A stretch of DNA of 27,004 bases from UBA1783 sp964449115 (GCA_964449115.1 CAYUXW010000025.1:1-27004); one strand, 5' to 3'. Shown: positions 1 through 7,925, numbered from the stretch's first letter. Numbers and translations are program-made. Notes: a model not told the origin generated them from the sequence alone.

Positions 1-202
1 CCAATTACAGGAACGAGTTAACGCGGTACCATCCTGATTCATGTTTAAAACATGCACCTCAATATCTAGTTAACGCCTGAGTTACGTCAATGTTTGCATT
101 GCACAGAAATGTGAGCTTCAGCTATTTCAGTTAATACTTTACACCAGACAGTATCTCTCTTTTAAACCTACATAACGTACTAGTACATCTCTATCGTTTT
201 CC
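1..202 (-). promoter_or_regulatory. T-box leader (Ala specifier), probably of alaS beyond the left edge
   Basis: Read on the minus strand, the T-box core AGGATGGTACCGCG lies at 22-35. Stem I can be traced: a base helix pairs 185-192 with 105-112 (8 pairs, one G-U), an AGAGAG element and a distal hairpin with a GGUG loop follow, and the codon GCT at 114-116 sits just before the 3' strand of the base helix, in the usual specifier position (context gaaGCTcac). GCU specifies alanine. The terminator half of the switch and the gene lie outside the window. In B. subtilis alaS lies in the same neighbourhood as recD2 and mnmA (trmU), which supports alaS as the regulated gene. This is inference from synteny and specifier. 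Confidence 0.88.
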
Positions 203-208
203 GCAAGA

Positions 209-238
209 ATTATAACATAAACAGTTAGGTAAAGTAAA
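209..238 (-). promoter_or_regulatory. Promoter of the T-box transcript
   Basis: On the minus strand there is a perfect -10 TATAAT (209-214) and a -35-like TTTACT (233-238) separated by 18 bases. The predicted start is near 202, a few bases before the first T-box helix. Confidence 0.6.
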
Positions 239-334
239 CAAGCAAGAAATATTTTGCGGTTAAGAAATAATCTGCAGAATAATAGTTTTTATTTTTTTAT
301 CATCAAAACACTTTTTCTCTCTGGACATTTATAG

Positions 335-343
335 TGCTATAAT
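335..343 (+). promoter_or_regulatory. Extended -10 promoter upstream of the small Cys/His protein gene
   Basis: TGCTATAAT is a consensus extended -10 (TGnTATAAT). No good -35 lies 16-18 bases upstream. The transcript would start near 350, leaving a leader of about 70 bases. The stretch 241-334 between the two divergent promoters is AT-rich and I see nothing else in it. Confidence 0.5.
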
Positions 344-418
344 TTAAAAAAGGAATATTAAATAATGGTGCGCTGTAATAAATTAAATTTTTTGAAAATT
401 TGACAAGGAGTGATGAAT

Positions 419-688
419 GTGAATAAGAATGATTTTGATGATTTTTTTAAAGATGATGAAAATGAGTTCGAGTTACTTTCTAAAAAGCCAAAAAAAGTAG
501 ATTTTTTTGATTTTTTAGATGACTTTTCAGCAGGTGATAAGAAACATCATCACAACGGTATATGTGATGGGGATTGTGACAATTGTCCAAGTCACTATGG
601 TTATCGTTATGGTCGCTGGTACTATGGTAAAGACCACACTCATGGTTGTGAATTTGGTGGTAACAAGGGTGGTGGGGGCATTATTTAA
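419..688 (+). CDS. Small acidic protein with Cys/His/Gly-rich tail, unknown function
   Basis: I do not recognise the family. The GTG at 419 is chosen as start because AAGGAG (405-410) is 8 bases upstream; the in-frame GTG at 410 overlaps that site and the ATG at 413 is only 2 bases from it. The 89-residue product has a strongly acidic, Phe/Asp-rich first 40 residues, then His43-45, a Cys49-x3-Cys53-x2-Cys56 cluster, a Tyr/Gly/Arg-rich stretch, His73, His75 and Cys77, and a run of four glycines at the end. There is no signal peptide or membrane segment. The Cys/His spacing suggests metal binding (inference). The layout of acidic front and Cys/Gly-rich back also resembles a modified-peptide precursor, but no maturation enzyme is adjacent. 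Confidence 0.65.
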   Translation: MNKNDFDDFFKDDENEFELLSKKPKKVDFFDFLDDFSAGDKKHHHNGICDGDCDNCPSHYGYRYGRWYYGKDHTHGCEFGGNKGGGGII

Positions 689-761
689 TGATTGAAGACA
701 CTTAAAAAACGAAAGCAACAGAAAAACATTTTCCAATACAAGAAAGACCTATCAATAATTT

Positions 762-770
762 TGTTATAAT
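762..770 (+). promoter_or_regulatory. Extended -10 promoter directly abutting the GNAT start codon
   Basis: TGTTATAAT, a perfect extended -10, ends at 770. A start site about 7 bases further falls on the ATG at 777, so the transcript may be leaderless. No purine-rich ribosome binding site lies between. Confidence 0.55.
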
Positions 771-776
771 GTATGT

Positions 777-1337
777 ATGAAAATAGAAATAATCCCTTTT
801 GACAACAAATATTTAAATGATATAAGAGCAATCAATGTCTCTGTATCGAGCAATCCCAACAAACCTTATGAAGAAAAGGTTCTTTCACAACACCTTTATA
901 TTGACTATTACACCGAATTTTCCAAAGAAAACTGTTTTGTAGCTAAAAATCTGGAAAATAATGACATTGTTGGCTATATCATTTCTGAAATTGATTTCAA
1001 TAGATTTCAACATCATATGCTGAATTACTATCTTCCACAAGCTAAAGCCATCAGAGAAGATTTTGAACAGAAAGTCAAAGATGAAGTAAATGCATATGCT
1101 TCTTTTATCAACCCATATGAAGCTCATCTTCATATGGATGTTAAACCAGGCTTCCAGCATCAAGGCATTGGAACGATGTTGCTAAAACACCTATTTACTC
1201 ATCTAAAAAGTGTCGGTTGTAAGGGAGTAATGTTATCAGTTTCCAAAAAGAATGAGAGAGCCAATAACTTCTATGAAAAAAACGGAATGAAGATTATTGG
1301 TGAAAACACAAATAATTTAAGGGGTATAACTTTATAG
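777..1337 (+). CDS. GNAT-family N-acetyltransferase
   Basis: The 186-residue protein ends in a clear GNAT acetyl-CoA fold. The segment HLHMDVKPGFQHQGIGTMLL (about residues 118-137) carries the Q-x-x-G-x-G pyrophosphate-binding loop, and the later LSVSKKNERANNFYEKNGM stretch is the typical beta5/alpha4 region. A long, charged helical insert before the core (about residues 80-115) and the AHLHMDV context resemble the acetyltransferase-like domain found at the C terminus of O-GlcNAcase-type proteins, but the substrate is unknown. There is no Shine-Dalgarno site; see the abutting promoter. Its last codons overlap those of the convergent cyclo-ligase gene and form half of a shared terminator. Confidence 0.85.
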   Translation: MKIEIIPFDNKYLNDIRAINVSVSSNPNKPYEEKVLSQHLYIDYYTEFSKENCFVAKNLENNDIVGYIISEIDFNRFQHHMLNYYLPQAKAIREDFEQKVKDEVNAYASFINPYEAHLHMDVKPGFQHQGIGTMLLKHLFTHLKSVGCKGVMLSVSKKNERANNFYEKNGMKIIGENTNNLRGITL

Positions 1338-1352
1338 ATATACCCCTTTTTC
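1319..1352. terminator. Bidirectional terminator built from two overlapping stop ends
   Basis: GGGGTATA (1321-1328) pairs with TATACCCC (1339-1346). Flanking AA/TT extends the stem and T-rich sequence follows on both strands. The hairpin contains the stop codons of the GNAT gene (ending 1337) and of the convergent cyclo-ligase gene (ending 1332). Confidence 0.8.
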
Positions 1353-1868
1353 AGTGATAATACGATTCATTTTTATATCATTTTCATCAGCGTCAATCTT
1401 ATCCAACTTTTGAACTTCAAAAGCAACGGAAAACTTTCTTCCCTGATAATCTTGGAGAAATTTATCATAATATCCTTGTCCATGACCAAGTCTATTGGCA
1501 CTTTTATCAAAACCAACACAAGGGACAACGATAATATCAATGTCTTCTTTTTTTATCAATATTCCATCTTTTGGCTCTAGAATATTAAAGCTTCCCCTGA
1601 CAAATCTATGGGACATATAGGCATTGATTACTTTTTGCTCTACCACTGGAAAACAGAGTTTTATTCCTTTTCTATTAAGCAAATAGTGTAATCTTTCTAA
1701 GTTAACTTCATCTTCTAAAGCCATATATGACATTACCATTTCAGGATTATAAACCTCAATCAGATCAAAAAGTTTTTGAGCGATAATGTCCGAAAAAACA
1801 GCTTTCTCAAGAATTGATAATGTCTTTAATCTTTTTTTTATTAGTTGTCTTTGTTTAGATTTGTTCAT
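1332..1868 (-). CDS. 5-formyltetrahydrofolate cyclo-ligase (YqgN/MTHFS family)
   Basis: This enzyme converts 5-formyl-THF to 5,10-methenyl-THF with ATP in the cytoplasm, returning a stored folate to the one-carbon pool. The 178-residue product shows the family's basic N terminus (NKSKQRQLIKKR), the ALEDEVN stretch, and the signature VGFDKSANRLGHGQGYYDKFL near residues 122-142 with the phosphate-binding G-x-G-Q-G-Y-Y-D loop. The start at 1868 is preferred over upstream in-frame ATGs because GAGG lies 9 bases before it. That start is inside the end of recD2 (14-base overlap), suggesting translational coupling in the mnmA-recD2 transcript. Confidence 0.93.
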   Translation of the reverse strand: MNKSKQRQLIKKRLKTLSILEKAVFSDIIAQKLFDLIEVYNPEMVMSYMALEDEVNLERLHYLLNRKGIKLCFPVVEQKVINAYMSHRFVRGSFNILEPKDGILIKKEDIDIIVVPCVGFDKSANRLGHGQGYYDKFLQDYQGRKFSVAFEVQKLDKIDADENDIKMNRIITEKGVYL

Positions 1869-4050
1869 AAAAACTGACCTCATCAATAAGTCTCTGCTTC
1901 AAGGTTGTTTTTCTCAAACTCATTTCCTTGCCAACAATTCCTTTAAAGAATGCCTCTTTCTGGCCAACAAAAATCAGACTTTTATAAGCTCTGGTTACCG
2001 CTGTATAGATAAGTCGTTTCTGCAGCATGATACTATATTCCAACGACATCGGAAGAATGATAATCGGATACTCACTTCCCTGTGATTTATGTACCGACAT
2101 ACAGTAGGCATGGGCTAAATTGGAAAAAGTATCATAGGTATATTCAACTATTCTTCCCTCAAAATCAGCAATAATACGATTTTGATTATTGTGATCCTCA
2201 CTGGCAAAGACAATTTCAATAATAATTCCAATATCTCCATTGTAAACATCATCGTCTGGCTGATTTTTAAGCTGTAGAACTTTATCACCTAATCTAAAGG
2301 TTCTATAACCAACCTGAAGTTGTCTCTTATTTTTGGCATAGGGATTAAACTTTTTCTGCAAGGCGACATTTAAGTTTTCAATCCCATTAACACCCTTATG
2401 TTTTGGGGCCAGTACCTGAACATTCATAAATCCTTCTTCTATAGTTTCATACCTGTTTAACGCATGCTCAACAATCTGTAAAGTCAGATCTTTAATATCT
2501 GTTCTTTCACATTCAAAAAACCTGATTTCATTATTAGTTGGAATTGTACTAACTTCTTCATTTTTAATGTCTTTAGCTAAATAGATTATATCACTGCCCT
2601 CTTTTTGACGGTAAATCTTATCCAGTTTAATTACTTCAAAAAGTTCAGATTCAATTAAATCCTTTAATACACTTCCCATTGCGACTGAAGGCAGCTGATC
2701 TGCATCACCAATGATTATCAGTTTTTTAAGACTGCCACAAGCCTTTAATAGATTGTAGAAAAGATATTGGTCAACCATGGAAAACTCATCAATAATCAAG
2801 ATATCGACATTTAAAGGCTCATTTTCATCCTTGGCAAATCTACCAGTTTCTTTATCCCACAAAAGAAGTGAATGAATAGTCTTGGCCTCACAACCAGTAA
2901 GTTCAGTCAATCTTTTAGCTGCTCTTCCCGTTGGAGCAACTAGATTTATATTGTAATTAGGATATAATAGTTCACTTGTTTTAATCATGGCTTTGACAAT
3001 TGTGGTTTTACCTGTTCCAGGACCACCGGTTACTATTAAAAGGTCATTTTCAAAAAAAGACATAATTGCCTGAAGCTGTACCTGGTCATAGGTAATAAGT
3101 AGATTCTGTTGTACTGTATTGATTGCTTTTTGAGCTGAATAACCATCAATTTCTAATAAACGCTGTTGAGGAAAAAGTGCCAGATATCTGGCAATATATA
3201 CCTCAGCATCATACTGAGATATGTGATAGATTCTATCTTCTTCAACATGCGCTAAACGATACATTATCAATCTTTCAACTACTTCATGCACATCATCTAA
3301 AAAATGACCAATATTTTTATCTAAATGTTTTATAAATTCATTTACTTCCAGATAGGTATCGCCATTTTTCATACATAAAGACATCAAAAGACTTTCGCCA
3401 TAGGCTGTCAAACGTTCAATATCGTCTTTTTCAAAACCAATATCCAAGGCAAACTTATCAATTGTCGCAAAGCCTATTCCATCAACTTCTCTTATTACTC
3501 TATATGGATTACTCTTCATTATTTCTAATAGGTCATCTTCATATTTATGTTTTAATTTAAAGACATTTTTCAGGCTTATGTGATGACTGGTTAAAAAGAT
3601 CACCGCTTCATCAGCCTCCTGTTTTAAGCCTTCAAGAATAGCTTGTTTTCTTCTATTGGTCATTGATGGTACTTCATCTAGAATATCATTATCATTTTTT
3701 ATTTTTTCAATAGCATCCAAACCTAGACTGCTGATTAATCTTTCCGCAAATACTGGTCCAATTCCCTTAAATTGATCTCCTGAAAAGTACTTAATAAGTC
3801 CTTCTTTATTATCAGCTACTAACTTTTTATAACTTTCTATTTTAAACTGAATCCCATACCTTGGATTTTCAACATAATCTCCCTTTAAACTATATCTGGC
3901 ATTTTTATCAATCTCACCAAGATAGCCAACAACAGTTATCTCTTCCTGAATTTTTGACTCTTCCAGTTCAAAAACAGCTACTGTGTAGCCATTATGTTGA
4001 TTGCGATATATCTCTTTTATAAATCTTCCTTTTTCTTCCATTTTACTCAT
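1855..4050 (-). CDS. recD2: RecD2-type ATP-dependent DNA helicase (SF1B)
   Basis: This is a RecBCD-independent RecD homologue, a 5'-3' DNA helicase linked to replication-fork repair and mismatch/UV damage tolerance in Bacillus and Deinococcus. From the ATG at 4050 it is 731 residues. An N-terminal OB-like region and helix-hairpin-helix repeats (about residues 85-210) precede the motor: Walker A GGPGTGKTT (342-350), Walker B/motif II DEFSM (421-425), motif III GDADQLPSV (448-456), then VHKSQGSEYP and YTAVTRA (motifs V and VI) near the C terminus. The ATG at 4050 overlaps the mnmA stop by 8 bases and the ATG at 4041 is one base after that stop; neither has a good ribosome site, so translational coupling to mnmA is likely. 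The open frame extends 14 codons further upstream into mnmA, which I regard as untranslated. Confidence 0.95.
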   Translation of the reverse strand: MSKMEEKGRFIKEIYRNQHNGYTVAVFELEESKIQEEITVVGYLGEIDKNARYSLKGDYVENPRYGIQFKIESYKKLVADNKEGLIKYFSGDQFKGIGPVFAERLISSLGLDAIEKIKNDNDILDEVPSMTNRRKQAILEGLKQEADEAVIFLTSHHISLKNVFKLKHKYEDDLLEIMKSNPYRVIREVDGIGFATIDKFALDIGFEKDDIERLTAYGESLLMSLCMKNGDTYLEVNEFIKHLDKNIGHFLDDVHEVVERLIMYRLAHVEEDRIYHISQYDAEVYIARYLALFPQQRLLEIDGYSAQKAINTVQQNLLITYDQVQLQAIMSFFENDLLIVTGGPGTGKTTIVKAMIKTSELLYPNYNINLVAPTGRAAKRLTELTGCEAKTIHSLLLWDKETGRFAKDENEPLNVDILIIDEFSMVDQYLFYNLLKACGSLKKLIIIGDADQLPSVAMGSVLKDLIESELFEVIKLDKIYRQKEGSDIIYLAKDIKNEEVSTIPTNNEIRFFECERTDIKDLTLQIVEHALNRYETIEEGFMNVQVLAPKHKGVNGIENLNVALQKKFNPYAKNKRQLQVGYRTFRLGDKVLQLKNQPDDDVYNGDIGIIIEIVFASEDHNNQNRIIADFEGRIVEYTYDTFSNLAHAYCMSVHKSQGSEYPIIILPMSLEYSIMLQKRLIYTAVTRAYKSLIFVGQKEAFFKGIVGKEMSLRKTTLKQRLIDEVSFYEQI

Positions 4051-5185
4051 GAATATGTTTGAAAATATGTTCGCTATGTTCAATAGCACCAATAAAAGTC
4101 TTTTCTATTACTCCTCCACCCAGACAGATATCTTTATCATAGAAAACTGCCTGCTGTCCTGGAGTAACTGCCTTAATCTTTTGAGGATATTTAACTAAGA
4201 GCAAATCCTCACTATATTGTTCAATTGTTACTGGATTGTCACTTTGTCTGTATCTGAATTTTGCACTGCACTGTTTTGGCATTTCAAAATCAGCCAGTCT
4301 ATTAAAGCCACTGACTAAACAGCTGTCTGAATACAGCCAGATATCTTCATTTTGAGATGCGACATATAGTTCATTATTTTCAACATTTTTGCCAACAACA
4401 AACCAGCGACCTCGATCTCCACCAATACCCAAACCTTTTCTCTGGCCAATAGTATAATACATGACACCAATATGTTTTCCTACCACTTCTTTAGTTAAAA
4501 CATCAATGATATCTCCTTCTTTTGAAGGCAGATAATTATGTAGAAACTCTTTAAAGTTTCTTTCTCCGATAAAACAGATACCAGTCGAATCTTTTTTATC
4601 AGCTACTGGAATATTCATTTCCTGCGCTATTTCTCTTACTTCACTTTTATCAAGCTCTCCTAAAGGAAATATGGTATTTTTTAATACATTTCTATCTATC
4701 TGAGCTAAAAAGTAACTCTGATCCTTATTTTTATCCAAACCTTTTAACATCAGAAAACCTGCTTCATTTTGAACAATTCTGGCATAATGACCAGTAGCTA
4801 CCGTTTCAAAGCCTTTGCTTCTGGCAAAATCAAAGAAAGCAGCAAATTTTATATATTTATTACATAGAATATCTGGATTAGGCGTTCTTCCTTTTTGATG
4901 TTCTGATATAAAATTAGTAAAAACATCATCCCAATACTCTTTAACAAAATCAACTCTTAACAGCTTTATTCCCAAACTGTCAGCTACCGCCAGGGCATCC
5001 TGATAATCTTTTTCTTGAGGACAGATATCATCTTTAATTGTTGGATTACCTAAAATGTCATTATTGACAGTTGAGTCCCAATTGCGCATAAAAGCTCCGG
5101 TCACATCATAACCTTGCTTTAACAACAGATAAGCGCAAACTGCACTGTCAACTCCTCCAGATAATCCTACCAATACTTTTTTCAT
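4043..5185 (-). CDS. mnmA: tRNA-specific 2-thiouridylase MnmA
   Basis: MnmA adds sulfur to C2 of the wobble uridine 34 of tRNA-Lys, -Glu and -Gln, using ATP and a sulfur donor fed by a cysteine desulfurase. The 380-residue sequence is full length. It has the PP-loop GLSGGVDSAV at residues 7-16, the catalytic Cys108 in NPDILCNKYIKF, the second catalytic Cys204 in DSTGICFIGERNF, and the RKGLGIGG and GGGVIE motifs of the C-terminal domains. A GGGAAAAG ribosome site precedes the ATG. It is first in a run with recD2 and the cyclo-ligase gene, the same mnmA/recD2 neighbourhood known from Bacillus. No desulfurase gene is adjacent here; the next upstream feature is a tRNA gene. Confidence 0.97.
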   Translation of the reverse strand: MKKVLVGLSGGVDSAVCAYLLLKQGYDVTGAFMRNWDSTVNNDILGNPTIKDDICPQEKDYQDALAVADSLGIKLLRVDFVKEYWDDVFTNFISEHQKGRTPNPDILCNKYIKFAAFFDFARSKGFETVATGHYARIVQNEAGFLMLKGLDKNKDQSYFLAQIDRNVLKNTIFPLGELDKSEVREIAQEMNIPVADKKDSTGICFIGERNFKEFLHNYLPSKEGDIIDVLTKEVVGKHIGVMYYTIGQRKGLGIGGDRGRWFVVGKNVENNELYVASQNEDIWLYSDSCLVSGFNRLADFEMPKQCSAKFRYRQSDNPVTIEQYSEDLLLVKYPQKIKAVTPGQQAVFYDKDICLGGGVIEKTFIGAIEHSEHIFKHIHE

Positions 5186-5203
5186 ATGCTTTTCCCTTTT
5201 CTA

Positions 5204-5212
5204 ATTATATCA
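5204..5212 (-). promoter_or_regulatory. mnmA: Extended -10 promoter of the mnmA-recD2-cyclo-ligase operon
   Basis: On the minus strand TGATATAAT is a consensus extended -10 about 19 bases before the ATG. It follows directly after the tRNA terminator, so the operon is likely transcribed independently of the tRNA. Confidence 0.6.
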
Positions 5213-5230
5213 TACATCATTGGGCTGATT

Positions 5231-5256
5231 TAAAATAAAAACCCTTTTATAAGGGT
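5231..5256 (-). terminator. Intrinsic terminator after tRNA-Arg
   Basis: On the minus strand ACCCTT-ATAA-AAGGGT (5241-5256) forms a hairpin followed by TTTTATTTTA, about 12 bases downstream of the tRNA 3' end. Confidence 0.75.
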
Positions 5257-5268
5257 ATGGTTTTATAA

Positions 5269-5345
<77 letters not shown>

Positions 5346-5361
5346 AATGTGCTCCCGCTAG

Positions 5362-5367
5362 ATTATA
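5362..5367 (-). promoter_or_regulatory. -10 box of the tRNA-Arg gene
   Basis: TATAAT on the minus strand lies about 17 bases before the tRNA 5' end. The -35 region is weak. Confidence 0.4.
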
Positions 5368-5497
5368 TTAACAAAAAGATAGCCTAATTTCAATAGTAAA
5401 CTTTTTTCATTTTATTTTATACTGTTTAAACTTATTTTTTTCATAATGTAAACTTATAGTAAAAAACACTCATAAATTATCACAATTATAAAATAAA

Positions 5498-5506
5498 TGT
5501 TATAAT
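5498..5506 (+). promoter_or_regulatory. Extended -10 promoter of the pyruvyl transferase-family gene
   Basis: TGTTATAAT ends 27 bases before the ATG at 5534. There is no convincing -35. The intergenic stretch before it (5368-5497) is very AT-rich with nothing else that I recognise. Confidence 0.5.
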
Positions 5507-5533
5507 TTTATAAATAATGTTTGGGGAAATAAT

Positions 5534-6628
5534 ATGAAGTCAATAATAATGGATGCTTATCTACAAGGAAATTTAGGTGATGATTTATTTATAAAAATAA
5601 TTTCAGAGCGTTATTCAGATACGACTTTTTATCTGATTAACAAATATGATAATTTAAGTCATCAAATCAAAAATTTACAATATATTAATATTTCTTTCTT
5701 TGTCAGAGTTTTTGATGCAATTGCTGTCAGAATAATTGGAATACGCCCTTTATACTTAAATATTAATAAAAGAATTTTAAAGAAAGCAGATGGTTATATA
5801 AAAATAGGCGGTTCTTTGTTCATGCAAAACAATGTGTGGAAACAGAATCACAAATTTATGAAAAATATTTTATCAGCTACAAACGAAAGTTATATTGTTG
5901 GAGCTAATTTCGGTCCATATGAAACAGATGATTTTTTTAAAAAACACGAAATTTTATTCAGTAATTTTAAAGATGTCTGTTTCAGAGACTACTATTCTTT
6001 TAATTTGTTTTCTAAATACAATAATATAAGATATGCGCCTGATATCGTTTTTAATTTAGATATGAGTAATTATAAATTAAATACAGAACTTAAAAATCCT
6101 TATGTAATATTTTCTATTATCAATCTGGAAAACAAAAAAGAATTAGCACAATATTTAGAAAAATATGAGAATAAATTAATTGATTTAGTAAATTATTACA
6201 CCCAGAATAACATTGAAGTTAAATTAATTTCTTTTTGCGAATATGAAGGAGATTTGAAGGCTATTAATAGAGTTTATAAAAAAATCAATAACATTCAATT
6301 GGTTGAAGTAGTAAATTATCAGGCTGATGTTGATAAAATATTAGAAATTTTTGCTAACTCATCGATGGTTATTGCCACTAGACTTCATAGCATGATCCTT
6401 GGATTATCATCTGGTATTCCAACTTTACCTATTATTTATAATGAGAAAATGACTAATATATTAGAAGACATGAAATTTGAAGGACATAAGATTGAAATAC
6501 CACAAATTGAAAAAATGAGCATTAACGATTTAACAAAAGTCAAAAAAATTGAAGAAAACATCATAAAGAAATATCGATTAGAAAGTAATAATCAATTTAA
6601 GGAATTAGATAAACTTTTGCTGAAATAA
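5534..6628 (+). CDS. Polysaccharide pyruvyl transferase-family protein (CsaB/WcaK-like)
   Basis: The 364-residue protein opens with the family signature: a beta strand leading to GNLGDDLFIKII (residues 13-24), where the G-N-x-G-D-D loop is diagnostic. It later has GGSLFM (near residue 93), a GANFGPYE segment, FRDYYSF/APDIVFNL, and the C-terminal ATRLHSMILGLSSGIPTLPIIYNEKM stretch with the R-x-H motif of the GT-B-like active site. Family members transfer pyruvate or related groups onto cell-wall or capsular sugars, so a surface-polysaccharide role is inferred. Unusually, no glycosyltransferase, polymerase or export gene is nearby: it stands alone between a tRNA and trpS with its own promoter and a GGGGA ribosome site. 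It is also more AT-rich than its neighbours, which may indicate transfer. Confidence 0.85.
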   Translation: MKSIIMDAYLQGNLGDDLFIKIISERYSDTTFYLINKYDNLSHQIKNLQYINISFFVRVFDAIAVRIIGIRPLYLNINKRILKKADGYIKIGGSLFMQNNVWKQNHKFMKNILSATNESYIVGANFGPYETDDFFKKHEILFSNFKDVCFRDYYSFNLFSKYNNIRYAPDIVFNLDMSNYKLNTELKNPYVIFSIINLENKKELAQYLEKYENKLIDLVNYYTQNNIEVKLISFCEYEGDLKAINRVYKKINNIQLVEVVNYQADVDKILEIFANSSMVIATRLHSMILGLSSGIPTLPIIYNEKMTNILEDMKFEGHKIEIPQIEKMSINDLTKVKKIEENIIKKYRLESNNQFKELDKLLLK

Positions 6629-6692
6629 ACTGCTGCTTTATAAATATTTTTAATTTTTTAATTAGATATTAAATAGTAAACCTATTGTCATA

Positions 6693-6720
6693 TTGACTTT
6701 TTTCAAACAAACTGTAAAAT
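6693..6720 (+). promoter_or_regulatory. trpS: Promoter of the trpS T-box transcript
   Basis: -35 TTGACT (6693-6698) and -10 TAAAAT (6715-6720) are separated by 16 bases. The predicted start is near 6727, at the first helix of the T-box. Confidence 0.65.
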
Positions 6721-6724
6721 AGTT

Positions 6725-6920
6725 TTAGATTATGAACACTTTAATAGTTAATTACCTCTAATTGCAGCGATTGGTGATAGTGCAAGACCATATTAAGTAA
6801 TTGATCAATTGGGAAGTGGGAGTCTAGTGGGTAGCAACCATATAGCTTTTAAGTGGTCTTGTCAGACAATTTGGGTGGCACCACCCGTAATGGGTCCCAA
6901 AATTGGTGTTTTTTTATTTT
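6725..6920 (+). promoter_or_regulatory. T-box riboswitch with Trp (UGG) specifier, controls trpS
   Basis: The conserved T-box core TGGGTGGCACCACC is at 6872-6885. A terminator can form from CAATTTGGG (6867-6875) with CCCAAAATTG (6896-6905), followed by a T-rich run to 6920. A plausible stem I pairs 6725-6731 with 6821-6827 at its base and 6762-6766 with 6781-6785 distally, and its loop contains GGTG (6773-6776). The specifier TGG at 6817-6819 lies just before the 3' base strand, matching tryptophan and the downstream gene. Uncharged tRNA-Trp would stabilise the antiterminator. Confidence 0.9.
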
Positions 6921-6936
6921 TAGGAGGATTATATGT

Positions 6937-7923
6937 ATGAAAAGAATGTTAAGTGGAATCAAACCAACTGGACAATTACATTTAGGTAACTATATTGGTG
7001 CCTTAAGAAACTTTGTAAAGTTTCAGGATGATTATGATTTATATGTTTTTATTGCGAATTTGCACTGTGTAACATTTTACCAGGAACCTAAAACATTAAG
7101 AAAAAACTTAAAGGATGCTATTGCCTTATATCTGGCTTGTGGTTTAGATCCTGAAAAATGTACCATTTTCCTACAGTCAGATGTTTTCGCTCACTCTCAA
7201 CTCGGTTGGCTGTTAACTTGTCAGAGCTATATGGGTGAATTAAGCAGAATGACTCAGTTTAAAGAAAAAAGTCAAAAAAGTGATGAAGGTATTACAGCCG
7301 GTTTATTTACCTACCCTTCACTGATGGCAGCTGACATTCTATTGTATGATGCCGATTATGTTCCAGTAGGAGATGATCAAAAGCAGCATGTAGAACTGGC
7401 TAGAGATTTAGCTCAAAGATTTAACAATCGCTACTCTGAAACCTTTGTTGTTCCAGAACCATTGTCTCCAAAAGTTGGGGCTAGAATAATGTCGCTATCA
7501 GATCCTTCCAAGAAGATGAGCAAATCAGATGAATCTGATAAGGGTTGTATCTATTTGTTGGATGATTTAAAAGTAATCAGAAAAAAAATAATGAGTGCTG
7601 TCACTGATAACTTCGCCAAGGTTAACTATGACAAAGAAAACCAGCCTGGTGTATCTAACCTTTTAGAAATCATGTCTAGTTTGTCTGGTGAAGCAATTGA
7701 ATCAATTGTTACAAGATATCAGAATAAGGGATATGGAGAACTAAAAAAAGAAGTTGCAGATGTAGTCTGTAAAGAAATTGAAACAATTCAAAATAGATAC
7801 GATGAAATTGTTCAATCAGACCTGATTGAAAAAACTTTAAAAGAAGGTGCCGAAAGAGCCAGCAGGATTTCTTATAAAAAACTCAAAAAAGTTCAAAGAA
7901 AAATGGGTGTTGATATTTTCTAA
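6937..7923 (+). CDS. trpS: Tryptophanyl-tRNA synthetase
   Basis: This class I synthetase charges tRNA-Trp. The 328-residue product is the usual bacterial length. It has the GIKPTGQLHLGNYIGA segment with the HIGH-equivalent HLGN at residues 16-19, the Trp-binding region around LYDADYVPVGDDQKQHVELARDLA, and the KMSKS loop in DPSKKMSKSD. The start is the ATG at 6937, with AGGAGG (6922-6927) 9 bases upstream; an ATG at 6933 is out of frame, and the open frame upstream of 6937 runs through the T-box. Expression is controlled by the upstream UGG-specifier T-box, and a hairpin terminator follows the stop. Confidence 0.97.
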   Translation: MKRMLSGIKPTGQLHLGNYIGALRNFVKFQDDYDLYVFIANLHCVTFYQEPKTLRKNLKDAIALYLACGLDPEKCTIFLQSDVFAHSQLGWLLTCQSYMGELSRMTQFKEKSQKSDEGITAGLFTYPSLMAADILLYDADYVPVGDDQKQHVELARDLAQRFNNRYSETFVVPEPLSPKVGARIMSLSDPSKKMSKSDESDKGCIYLLDDLKVIRKKIMSAVTDNFAKVNYDKENQPGVSNLLEIMSSLSGEAIESIVTRYQNKGYGELKKEVADVVCKEIETIQNRYDEIVQSDLIEKTLKEGAERASRISYKKLKKVQRKMGVDIF

Positions 7924-7925
7924 AC

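Noticed and set aside
527..736. Minus-strand frame rich in Thr/Val/Ile opposite the Cys/His protein
   Set aside because: Low-complexity shadow of the plus-strand gene, without a ribosome site.
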